Shown here in pieces: positions 1 to 6,577 of a stretch of 11,557 nt of DNA. The stretch comes from Litorimonas sp964610115 (GTDB taxonomy: Bacteria; Pseudomonadota; Alphaproteobacteria; Caulobacterales; Maricaulaceae). The notes under the pieces were generated by a model that was given only the letters and a program-made list of their open reading frames with translations, ran no database searches and was not told the DNA's origin. The stretch is taken from the NCBI GenBank assembly GCA_964610115.1, contig CAZSUW010000074.1, positions 1 to 11,557 of the forward strand, read 5' to 3'. Made by a program: the position numbers and the translations under genes. Numbering within the stretch: the stretch's first letter is position 1; every line of letters begins with the position of its first letter.

Positions 1-336
1 TCGGTCGGGGTCTTCGCCTCTCTCGGCGCAGATTATGAGCGGGCCTTTGCGGGACGGGAGATAGAAATTTCGCTGCGAGTGCGCGCCGCAGACCGCAATG
101 GGTTAGAGGCCTTTGATACGGCCTATTTCCCGATTGAAGCCCCTGCCAGTGACTGGCAGGTTTTTAGGCTCAGCCCGGATTGGCAAGACCTATCCTTTAC
201 TTTCTCGCCGGATATTGTGGCCGCTCCCCCAAATGTAGACCTCTTGTCCATCTGGCCCGGAAAAGCCGGGGAGAGCCTCGCTATGGATCTCGCCCAAATC
301 CGGATCGAGGTCGTTGGCGAGGGCTCACTCCCTTAG
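1..336 (+). CDS. C-terminal part of an unrecognised beta-rich protein (5' end outside window)
   Basis: The frame is open from base 1 and ends at TAG 334-336, leaving 111 residues. An internal GTG at 79 is not a convincing start, because the same frame continues upstream with protein-like sequence, so the gene begins outside the window. The fragment alternates hydrophobic and polar residues, with aromatic positions such as DWQVF and DWQDLSFTF, and ends in a strand-like DLAQIRIEVV. This is reminiscent of the last strands of a carbohydrate-binding-type jelly roll (CBM4/9-like), but I cannot assign a family and the function is unknown. Its 3' end overlaps the convergent GIY-YIG gene by 12 bases. 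A strong terminator-like hairpin lies inside its frame at 142-165, about 170 bases before the stop codon, which is unexpected for an expressed gene. Confidence 0.6.
   Translation, partial: SVGVFASLGADYERAFAGREIEISLRVRAADRNGLEAFDTAYFPIEAPASDWQVFRLSPDWQDLSFTFSPDIVAAPPNVDLLSIWPGKAGESLAMDLAQIRIEVVGEGSLP
142..165 (+). terminator. Intrinsic-terminator-like hairpin inside the first CDS
   Basis: CCTGCCAG (142-149) pairs perfectly with CTGGCAGG (153-160) across a three-base TGA loop. TTTTT (161-165) follows at once. An 8-bp GC-rich stem with an immediate U-run is the classic intrinsic terminator layout for + strand transcripts. On the - strand no U-run follows the stem, so orientation is +. It sits in frame inside coding sequence (residues PASDWQVF), so it may be chance or may cause partial premature termination. 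Confidence 0.4.
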
Positions 337-570
337 CAAGTCTAGCTTTTGGCGGCGGGTGAGGCGTTTAATCGCCCATTCCCGCTTGGAAGCCGCGCTG
401 CGATCGGGGGCCGCTTCGCGGTAGACAAGACGGACAGGAAGACGCGCGCGTGTATATTTTGCGCCGCGTCCGGCATTATGGGTGGCTTCTCGGGCGTCTG
501 CGTCCCGGGCTATGCCGGTATAGAGCGTGTCGTCCGCGCAGCGCAACATATAGACCGTCCAGTCTGACAT
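325..570 (-). CDS. Small GIY-YIG nuclease-domain protein (YhbQ/UPF0213 type)
   Basis: This 81-residue protein is essentially one GIY-YIG domain. VYML (6-9) takes the place of GIY and YTG (17-19) that of YIG. The downstream block has Arg27, His31-Asn32, GAKYTR (36-41) and Glu64 in SKREWAIK, matching the conserved Arg, the KYTR box and the metal-binding Glu of the single-domain YhbQ-like family. Members are candidate structure-specific DNA endonucleases, but the cellular role is poorly defined and I do not assign one. It is the last gene of the minus-strand run, 23 bases after the M28 peptidase gene. No clear ribosome-binding site precedes ATG 570. It overlaps the convergent gene at its 3' end by 12 bases. 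Family assignment is secure. Confidence 0.9.
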   Translation of the reverse strand: MSDWTVYMLRCADDTLYTGIARDADAREATHNAGRGAKYTRARLPVRLVYREAAPDRSAASKREWAIKRLTRRQKLDLLRE

Positions 571-593
571 ATATGGACTGTGAGGGCTGTCTC

Positions 594-1535
594 TTAATCC
601 GTACTTAAAGGCTTCGCGATCGTGCCAAGCTGTTCGTCAAACATATGCGCCGTGTTGACGGTGAGCTGCACGGCTTGGTGATAGACGGGCAGCGGGATCG
701 TCTCAAACGTATCAGTGGGCTGGTGGTAATGCTCATGATCTTCCACCCCAAAATAGAGGAAGGGGATGCCGGCCATATGGAATGGGCCGTGATCGCTAAG
801 GAGCGTCCAGTCATTCGCCCCATCATCGGGGCTGTCATGGCCAAAGCGAACGTCCATATCGACGCTGCGCGCAGCCCGTTCGACAAGGGGTTTTAGGTCC
901 GGCGTGTGATAGGTTCCCGCGGCGTAAATCACACCATCCTTATTCTGCGCGATCATGTCGAGGTTGAGGTTTACGCGCGGGCGTCCATCGGGGGCTAAGA
1001 CCTCGACCAAGTGCCGTGCACCTGTCAGGCCGAATTCTTCGCCGTCCAGATAGGCCAGTAAAACGTCATGCTCTGGTCGGTCTTCCAGGAAGGATTTATA
1101 GATGGCCAGCAAGGCACCTGTGCCGGAAGCGTTATCATCGGCGCCGTTGTAAATCTCGTCGCCCTGTACACCGACATGATCGAAATGCGCGGTGATGACC
1201 AGTTCCGGCCCTTCGCCCGGTGTGCGTCCGGCAATGCGGGATAGCAGGTTAATGCCATTGATTTCACGCACCTCGCCGCGACGTTCAACCATGCGGCTAA
1301 AGGGTTGGCGTTCGGGCGCATCGCCTAGTGCGTCAATCTGTGTTTCCAGATAACGGATGGCGCGTTTCCCGCCCTCAGTCCCCACTTGCCGCCCTTGCAT
1401 GGCGTCATCAGAGAGAACTTTCAGCGTGTTAGTCGCCAAGTCCACATCGGCTTTCGGGCCCGTATGAGGATTACAAGCGACAAGGGCGAGGGCGCTGATG
1501 GTGAGCGCGGTTGTGATCAGGTTTTGGCGTTTCAT
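594..1535 (-). CDS. M28 family zinc metallopeptidase, lipoprotein
   Basis: This is a 313-residue exported peptidase. ATG 1535 is chosen because GAGGA lies just upstream and it gives a clean lipoprotein signal: MKRQNL, a hydrophobic core, and lipobox LVAC with Cys21. The frame extends seven codons upstream to TTG 1556, but with no better signal. The M28 dinuclear zinc site is complete: His117 and Asp119 in TAHFDH, bridging Asp134 in GADDNASG, the Glu166-Glu167 pair in DGEEFG (general base and ligand), Asp193 in NLDMIA, and His271 in HYHQPTDT. M28 enzymes of this type are aminopeptidases or dipeptidases; specificity cannot be read from sequence. It probably acts on the periplasmic or outer face of the envelope. 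It starts 29 bases after the M19 dipeptidase gene, and both probably share one transcript with the cyanophycinase-like gene. Confidence 0.93.
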   Translation of the reverse strand: MKRQNLITTALTISALALVACNPHTGPKADVDLATNTLKVLSDDAMQGRQVGTEGGKRAIRYLETQIDALGDAPERQPFSRMVERRGEVREINGINLLSRIAGRTPGEGPELVITAHFDHVGVQGDEIYNGADDNASGTGALLAIYKSFLEDRPEHDVLLAYLDGEEFGLTGARHLVEVLAPDGRPRVNLNLDMIAQNKDGVIYAAGTYHTPDLKPLVERAARSVDMDVRFGHDSPDDGANDWTLLSDHGPFHMAGIPFLYFGVEDHEHYHQPTDTFETIPLPVYHQAVQLTVNTAHMFDEQLGTIAKPLSTD

Positions 1536-1564
1536 ACTGTCCTCAACGGTTTTCAAACTGGGGC

Positions 1565-2734
1565 TTAATCCGGCAAGCTATCGATAAAAAACTGGCGGGC
1601 CGTTTCGCCCATAATGGCGCGGATTTCGGGTTCGCTCCGACCGCTATCCAGCAAAGCTTGGGTAATAGCCGCGAGCTCTGATGTATCCAGTGCCGTCAAG
1701 ACCGTGCCGTCAAAATCAGAGCCGAGGGCGACAGCTTCCAAGCCCATTAGTGCGATGGCTTTGTCTATCGCCGTGGCAATGCCGACCGGTGAAATATCGC
1801 AAATCGCGCCGTGGAAATAGCCAACACCCAATATGCCGCCTTGTGCGGCGAGTTCTTGCAAAAGGTCATCGGGCAGATTGCGTTGATTGGTGACGGGGCA
1901 GCCGCCGCGCACACCGCCATGGCTGATGAAAACGGCACCGGGTTCTGAGCGCTCCCGGTTCATGGCGAGGACGTCGCGGGCCACTTGTTCACTACTATGG
2001 GCGAGGTCGACCGCGATATTCAGATCCCACATTCGGGTCACAGCCTCTCGTCCAAATTCTGTCAGGCCGCCCTTTGTCGCCCCATGCAGCGACCCGCCGA
2101 GGCGGTTGTCAAAGAAGTGCTGCAAGCCCATGGCGCGGTAGCCTTCATCAAACAATCGGTCGACGTTCTCTACGCGGCCTTCCAGCGGGTGAGAGCCTTC
2201 TGTCAGTAGGTAGCCGATGAGCGTCCCGGGGGGCGCGTCCATGTCGGCTTTTCGGCGCGCAATGACCAAATTGTTGCGCGGATTGGCTTCGAGCTTTTGC
2301 AGACGCTGCGCTTGAAAGGCGGCGCGTTCATAGATCGACATCCAGGTCCGTGTCGGCCAGAGCTGCGCGACCGCAAGGGGGGTAATGTTATCGGGGGTGC
2401 CCGAGGCGTTTCCCGCAAAGTTCTGCCCGCGGGGGCTTTGTGTGACAGAAGAGAAAACCTGAAAGTCCACACCGCCTTCGCGCAAGCGCGGTAGATCGAC
2501 TTGGCCGTAATCATGGCGCTTTTCCGGATTGCGTCGCCAGAGCAGCGTATCGGCGTGAAGGTCTGCAATATAGAGATCATTGTGCAATGTCTGCGCAGTC
2601 GGTGAAATCGGGTAAGGGTCGTGCGCCCTCACAGCATTCATCCGTGCATCAATGCGTTTGGTTTCAAAGATGGTGAAGTAAAGGACCCCACCGAGGGCGA
2701 GCAGAATGAGAAGGCCGAGAACTTTGCGGATCAT
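1565..2734 (-). CDS. Membrane dipeptidase, peptidase family M19 (renal dipeptidase type)
   Basis: This 389-residue zinc dipeptidase has an N-terminal membrane segment (about residues 4-22, rich in Leu, Ile and Gly) with no lipobox or AxA site, so it is probably an uncleaved anchor with the enzyme in the periplasm. The amidohydrolase-type metal site is complete: His60-x-Asp62 in DLHAD, bridging Glu179 in LTEGS, His246 in DLAHSS, His272 in ISHGG and Asp340 in LGSDFDG. The C-terminus keeps a GETARQFF variant of the family's GxNxLR-like helix. Family members hydrolyse a wide range of dipeptides, including some with D-residues at the C-terminal position. ATG 2734 overlaps the upstream cyanophycinase stop as ATGA, and AAGGA lies six bases before it, so the start is firm. 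Confidence 0.94.
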   Translation of the reverse strand: MIRKVLGLLILLALGGVLYFTIFETKRIDARMNAVRAHDPYPISPTAQTLHNDLYIADLHADTLLWRRNPEKRHDYGQVDLPRLREGGVDFQVFSSVTQSPRGQNFAGNASGTPDNITPLAVAQLWPTRTWMSIYERAAFQAQRLQKLEANPRNNLVIARRKADMDAPPGTLIGYLLTEGSHPLEGRVENVDRLFDEGYRAMGLQHFFDNRLGGSLHGATKGGLTEFGREAVTRMWDLNIAVDLAHSSEQVARDVLAMNRERSEPGAVFISHGGVRGGCPVTNQRNLPDDLLQELAAQGGILGVGYFHGAICDISPVGIATAIDKAIALMGLEAVALGSDFDGTVLTALDTSELAAITQALLDSGRSEPEIRAIMGETARQFFIDSLPD

Positions 2735-3561
2735 GGGGCGTCCTTATCATGGATCGAAATCATGTCGCCGGATGCATAAACCGTAACGCTGTCTTCGCTG
2801 ACTTCATAGACGTTGCCGCGCCCGGCGACGCGCATTTGATGGGATGACCCAATAATCGCCGTGTCTTCATCAATACCAAGGCCCAAGGATAGGGACGAGC
2901 GGTCCACCGCCTCTTGCAGTCGCCACAATCGATTCCGTTCGGAGAAATGCTGGTCGATAATCACGCCGGACAGAAACCCAAGGCCCCGATCAATCGTCAA
3001 TGGCGCGCTCTCATCCCCGTCGCGAAATCCGCCGGTTATCATGGTATCACTCATCATGGCGGCGCCAGCGCTGGTGCCGCCCAGACCGGCCCCATTTTTA
3101 TGGGCAGAGCGGATCGCATCTAGGGCAGGCGTATCGATCAAAAGCTGGGTGATCCGGCGCTGATCACCGCCCGTGAACCAGATCGCAGCGGCATGTTCGA
3201 GGATTGCAACAAGTTCGGGGTTCGTGGCATTGTCGGCCCAGAGGCTTTCGTCAACGTCGTCAGTTGTCGGGTCATCGATGACGGCGAGGGGCGCAATGTG
3301 GATGCGGTCTTCTGCGATCCCGTTCTGGATCATCGCTGCTTTGGCAAAGTCGCCACTTTCTGTTGGGTAACCTGATGCGGCGGGAACGATGACGACCGGT
3401 CCGGAAGGTTTCGCAGCCTCGGCAAAGGCGCTCCAAACGTCTGCATTGTCATCAGATAAGCCGCCGCCGACAATGACTACGGTCCCGGGTTGTGAGGGCG
3501 CAGGGGCCTGCGAAACACAGGCCGTCAGGGCAGCGACTAGGGCAAGAGAGAGGCCGCGCAT
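2731..3561 (-). CDS. Cyanophycinase-like serine peptidase (family S51), lipoprotein
   Basis: This 276-residue protein starts at ATG 3561, which overlaps the Rieske stop as TGATG and follows a near-perfect GGAGGAG. The frame also extends to GTG 3573, but that would spoil the signal sequence. The N-terminus MRGLSLALVAALTAC is a lipoprotein signal with Cys15. The S51 features are intact: FTGGDQ (129-134), nucleophile Ser164 in GGTSAGA, DQHF (203-206) with His205, Arg209 and Arg211 after it, and Glu232 in GIDEDTA. Spacing from Ser to His (41) and His to Glu (27) closely matches the Ser132-His174-Glu201 triad of Synechocystis cyanophycinase. Cyanophycinase cuts the poly(Asp-Arg) polymer into beta-Asp-Arg. 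An exported form would act on polymer or beta-aspartyl peptides from outside; the substrate here is inference. The M19 and M28 peptidase genes follow directly. Confidence 0.88.
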   Translation of the reverse strand: MRGLSLALVAALTACVSQAPAPSQPGTVVIVGGGLSDDNADVWSAFAEAAKPSGPVVIVPAASGYPTESGDFAKAAMIQNGIAEDRIHIAPLAVIDDPTTDDVDESLWADNATNPELVAILEHAAAIWFTGGDQRRITQLLIDTPALDAIRSAHKNGAGLGGTSAGAAMMSDTMITGGFRDGDESAPLTIDRGLGFLSGVIIDQHFSERNRLWRLQEAVDRSSLSLGLGIDEDTAIIGSSHQMRVAGRGNVYEVSEDSVTVYASGDMISIHDKDAP

Positions 3562-4601
3562 CAACTCCTCCACCGCAGCGTTTTCGCCTTGACCGGATTG
3601 ACGAAGGGCTCGTCACTTGCATTGGCTTTGGCCCAGGCTTTCTTGAGTTGGTGGTACCATTTGGCTTGCGTGTCGGCGTCATCAATCAGCATCAAATTCG
3701 GGTCAAAGCGAAGGCCTTGGGCTTGCAGATCGACCATGCGCGCATCCTGCCGCAAAAACGCTTTCGCGCCGAATTTCAGCAGGGGCGACATCAGGCGGAA
3801 GCTGAGTTTATCCGTGAAGAAGAGTTGGCGGATGCGGGTGTGGCCTGCGTCCTCTGGTGTGACGGCCGTGAAGGATAGAACGGTCTTGTCGCCCGTTCTG
3901 ATTTCCTCTGTCCGAATGCCGGGAAGCTGGAAAGTGATTTCCGTTGTCCGCTCGCGATCACCGAGTAATTTGTAAGCTTTGGAATTGGATGATGGGGCGT
4001 GCCGGGCCATGGCAAAGCCGCGTTCGCGCGGTTCGAACGCTTTGGCTTTTTCATGGATCGACGCTTCGGATCGCCACCACCATTGTTTGTGAACAAAGGG
4101 ACCATGGGCCGGGTCCATTAGGCCGATCACAGCATGATCGACATGACAATTCAGCCGCACGCCATCATCAATGACGGGCTTAGTGATTGTCAGAGGAAAG
4201 GCCGGCGGGTCGATGGGCGGTTCGCCTTGGAATTTCGTATTCGCGCTCAGCCAGACCCAAAGGATTTGACCCGTTTGGCGGATAGGAAATGTCCGCACTT
4301 TGATCTTTTCCGAATTAACCGCGCTATCATCCGTCAGGGCGGGAATAGTCTTGCATGTGCCGCTATTCTGATCAAAGCGCCAGCCATGATAAGGGCATTC
4401 AACACATCCATCGATCATACGTCCGGCTGAAAAAGGCGCGGCCCGATGCGGACAAATATCGCGTAGGGCAAAGTGAGCCCCGTCTTCGCTACGACCGATA
4501 CAAATGGGTTCGCCCGCAATGATAACGCGCATCAGGCCGGATCGTGGGAGGTCCGAGGTCAGTCCCGCAAAATACCAAATATCATAGACGAAGTCGTTCA
4601 T
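3561..4601 (-). CDS. Rieske [2Fe-2S] non-heme iron oxygenase, alpha subunit
   Basis: This 346-residue oxygenase has an N-terminal Rieske domain (about 5-115) with the cluster ligands Cys50-x-His52 and Cys69-x2-His72, the latter in CPYHGW. The catalytic domain has Asp163-x2-His166-x4-His171 in MDPAHGPFVH. That matches the Asp205/His208/His213 bridge and iron ligands of naphthalene dioxygenase, and Asp286 in RQDARM is the likely third iron ligand. Length and layout fit the VanA/pheophorbide-oxygenase-like monooxygenases, which demethylate or hydroxylate aromatic or other ring substrates; the substrate here is unknown. The reductase such enzymes need is not in the window. ATG 4601 overlaps the galM stop as ATGA and has no strong ribosome-binding site, so translation probably depends on coupling. 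No export signal is visible, unlike its neighbours, so it should be cytoplasmic. Confidence 0.9.
   Translation of the reverse strand: MNDFVYDIWYFAGLTSDLPRSGLMRVIIAGEPICIGRSEDGAHFALRDICPHRAAPFSAGRMIDGCVECPYHGWRFDQNSGTCKTIPALTDDSAVNSEKIKVRTFPIRQTGQILWVWLSANTKFQGEPPIDPPAFPLTITKPVIDDGVRLNCHVDHAVIGLMDPAHGPFVHKQWWWRSEASIHEKAKAFEPRERGFAMARHAPSSNSKAYKLLGDRERTTEITFQLPGIRTEEIRTGDKTVLSFTAVTPEDAGHTRIRQLFFTDKLSFRLMSPLLKFGAKAFLRQDARMVDLQAQGLRFDPNLMLIDDADTQAKWYHQLKKAWAKANASDEPFVNPVKAKTLRWRS
3565..3571 (-). promoter_or_regulatory. Strong ribosome-binding site of the cyanophycinase-like gene
   Basis: Read on the - strand this is GGAGGAG, ending three bases before ATG 3561. It lies within the last codons of the Rieske gene and decides for ATG 3561 over the upstream GTG 3573. 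With the TGATG junction it suggests efficient re-initiation by terminating ribosomes. Confidence 0.75.
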
Positions 4602-5698
4602 CCGGGCAGTTCTGGCAGGCCGGGTCCGGCAATGCGGTAGGCGATCGTACGACGGAAAGGGCGGTTGAAATCTGTCAGCTGGCTTGCTCGACCGTGGACT
4701 GTACCATCAGTATGAACTGAGACGTGATTGGGTAGGGATTGCGGTTCCAGCGCGACGGCTCCCCGGGGGATAATTCCGGGAATGTCGGGAAGTGTATCTG
4801 CCGTAAAGATCTGCAAACCGGGCGCATCGCTGTGAATGTAGATATAGCGTTCGTGGTCGGTTAGCGTGGCAAGCAGTGGCGGTATGGACCGGTCTTCATG
4901 GGGGCGGGTGGCGTAGACTTCGTAATGATTGTCGATGACCCTTTCACCAATGGGCTTATGGTCAATCAGGCGCAGGGATGGATCAGCATCTTGTCCGACA
5001 TCCGGCAGTCCCTCTGTGTCGACTGCAATAGGCATGCCTTCGCACCAAAGGATAAGATCGTTGATAGGCTGATCAAACTTTCCCGTCGGATTGAAATAGG
5101 GGTGGGTTGTCATGTTGATATAGCTATTGGTCGTGACCTGCGCGCACATATCAATACGCAGCGTGCTGGCAGTTAGGCGGATTTCCAAATGCGCCCAGCA
5201 ATCGGACGGGTAGCCGCGTTTTCGGTCTTCGCTAAAGAGGGAGAGGCGGAGGTAAGGACCGTCGACGTCGTCTTCCACCTGACCTTGCCAATATTGCGTG
5301 TGATAGCCCTGTGCCCCGCCATGCAAAACATTGCGTCCATCATTTGGCGCGATGTGGTAGGTCTTGCCATTCAACTCGAAAGACCCGTCTTTGAGGCGAT
5401 TGGCAATGGGTCCGATTGTACTGCCAATAAAGGCAGGATTTTCAAGATAGTCTTCGGGCTTTGGCAGTCGGGCGACGACATTCGTGCCGTCGGGAAGGAC
5501 TAAAGCTGTTAGGGCCGCACCATAATTTAAGAAGCGGGCTTGCAGGCCGTTTTCCTGCGTCAGCGTGTATTGTATCAGCTCAGTGCCGTCCGGCGCTGTG
5601 CCGACCGTCTCGACTTCGATCACAGCGGGCTTGTCTGCGCGCGCAGCTTGCGGCACAAGTGCCGACACAGCGGATAGAGCCGAACGGAGGATTCCCAT
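4598..5698 (-). CDS. galM: Aldose 1-epimerase (galactose mutarotase family), probably exported
   Basis: This 366-residue protein interconverts alpha and beta anomers of aldoses. GalM signatures in order are NYGA (58-61), Asn100-Arg101, His126 in NVLHGG, catalytic acid His199 in THPYFN, Asp256 in DNHY, and catalytic base Glu318 in LEPQ. The start is chosen at ATG 5698: on the - strand TAGGGG lies five bases upstream, and the leader has a basic Arg5, a hydrophobic stretch SALSAVSALV and an ARA site (19-21), which fits a cleavable signal peptide and a periplasmic enzyme. A GTG at codon 26 (5623) would give a leaderless cytoplasmic GalM, but no ribosome-binding site precedes it. The frame runs upstream to 5797, but that part overlaps the divergent aldolase. 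It is the first gene of the six-gene run. The family is certain and export is likely. Confidence 0.9.
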   Translation of the reverse strand: MGILRSALSAVSALVPQAARADKPAVIEVETVGTAPDGTELIQYTLTQENGLQARFLNYGAALTALVLPDGTNVVARLPKPEDYLENPAFIGSTIGPIANRLKDGSFELNGKTYHIAPNDGRNVLHGGAQGYHTQYWQGQVEDDVDGPYLRLSLFSEDRKRGYPSDCWAHLEIRLTASTLRIDMCAQVTTNSYINMTTHPYFNPTGKFDQPINDLILWCEGMPIAVDTEGLPDVGQDADPSLRLIDHKPIGERVIDNHYEVYATRPHEDRSIPPLLATLTDHERYIYIHSDAPGLQIFTADTLPDIPGIIPRGAVALEPQSLPNHVSVHTDGTVHGRASQLTDFNRPFRRTIAYRIAGPGLPELPG

Positions 5699-5711
5699 GA
5701 ACGCCCCTACC
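5686..5711. promoter_or_regulatory. Divergent translation-start region with overlapping start codons and two ribosome-binding sites
   Basis: On the + strand GGAGGA (5686-5691) precedes the aldolase ATG at 5697. On the - strand TAGGGG (5709-5704) precedes the galM ATG at 5698. The two ATGs share bases 5697-5698 within CATG (5696-5699). Each ribosome-binding site is therefore coding sequence for the other gene, and any promoters must lie inside the opposing gene. I could not recognise convincing -35/-10 boxes on either side. Confidence 0.55.
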
Positions 5712-6542
5712 AAGAGTGAGAAGATCCAACAAGCACTAGACCGGGGTCCGGGCTTTATGATCCCCGACCCGACGCAGATTGAACGGTTGCACGGCAAGGT
5801 CTCTGATCTGGAGTGGAAGATACGCTGCGATCTGGCCGCGCTTTACCGCTTGATCGCAATGCACGGCTGGTCCGATCTGGTGTTTACGCACATTTCGGCG
5901 CGCTTGCCGGATGAAGACGGCGAGCATCGTTTTCTGATCAATCCTTACGGGGTGATGTTTGATGAGATGACAGCCAGCTCTCTGGTAAAGATCGACATGA
6001 ATGGTGTCGTGAAACAAGATACGCCTTACTTTGTGAACCCGGCGGGCTTTACAATCCATTCCGCCGTTCACTTGGCCCGGGATGATGCCCACTTTGTGAT
6101 CCACGTTCATACGGCGAACGGCATGGCCGTATCTGCGCAAAAAGGCGGACTGCGCCGTTACACGCAAATGGCCATGCAAGTTTATGATGACCTCGCCTAT
6201 CACGACTATGAAGGGATTGCGTTGGAGCTGGATGAACGCGAGCGGATTGTTGCCGACCTTGGCTCGAAAAGCCTGCTCATGCTGCGCAATCACGGTACGC
6301 TCACCTTGGGGCCAAGCGCGGGCACGGCGTTCCTGCGGACTTATTTCTTGGAAAATGCGTGCCGTGTTCAGGTTCTCGCACAAGCCGCAGGGACGGAAAA
6401 CTTAATCGAAGAACCCGAAGAGATGGGCCATAAAGTCTATCAGCAAGGCGCAGCCGCCTTCGTGCCGGGTATGGGTGATAATCTTGTCTGGCCGGGCCTG
6501 ATGCGCAAACTGGCTCGGACCAATCCCGGACATGATCATTAG
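5697..6542 (+). CDS. Class II aldolase/adducin domain protein
   Basis: This 281-residue protein starts at ATG 5697, placed by GGAGGA with ideal spacing; the frame extends to 5565 but that part is antisense to galM. The aldolase/adducin domain spans roughly 35-245. His136-x-His138 in VIHVHTANG and His199 in LRNHGT are the three zinc-ligand histidines of the fold. FTHIS (63-67) and the NPAGFTIHSAVH block (114-125) also match. In L-fuculose-phosphate aldolase a catalytic Glu (Glu73) sits where this protein has NPAGF, the pattern of the adducin-like subgroup. Aldolase chemistry is therefore not assured, and decarboxylase, epimerase or non-enzymatic roles remain open. No signal peptide is visible, so it is probably cytoplasmic. 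The GH11-like lipoprotein gene follows after 35 bases and is probably cotranscribed. Confidence 0.88.
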   Translation: MNAPTKSEKIQQALDRGPGFMIPDPTQIERLHGKVSDLEWKIRCDLAALYRLIAMHGWSDLVFTHISARLPDEDGEHRFLINPYGVMFDEMTASSLVKIDMNGVVKQDTPYFVNPAGFTIHSAVHLARDDAHFVIHVHTANGMAVSAQKGGLRRYTQMAMQVYDDLAYHDYEGIALELDERERIVADLGSKSLLMLRNHGTLTLGPSAGTAFLRTYFLENACRVQVLAQAAGTENLIEEPEEMGHKVYQQGAAAFVPGMGDNLVWPGLMRKLARTNPGHDH

Positions 6543-6577
6543 CCCAGCTCGCTCCTAAACTTAGTCGAGACCGACCT

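Noticed and set aside
3061..3078. Near-perfect 18-base palindrome GGCGCCAGCGCTGGTGCC
   Set aside because: It encodes the GTSAGA catalytic loop of the cyanophycinase-like protein; codon choice for Gly, Ala and Ser explains the symmetry.
4020..4052. 7-bp stem GCGTTCG/CGAACGC followed by a T-rich stretch on the + strand
   Set aside because: It is antisense to the Rieske gene, the T-run is interrupted (TTTGGCTTTTT), and no + strand transcript is expected there.
5565..5696. N-terminal extension of the class II aldolase frame
   Set aside because: It is antisense to galM, not aldolase-like, and the strong GGAGGA at 5686-5691 places the start at 5697.
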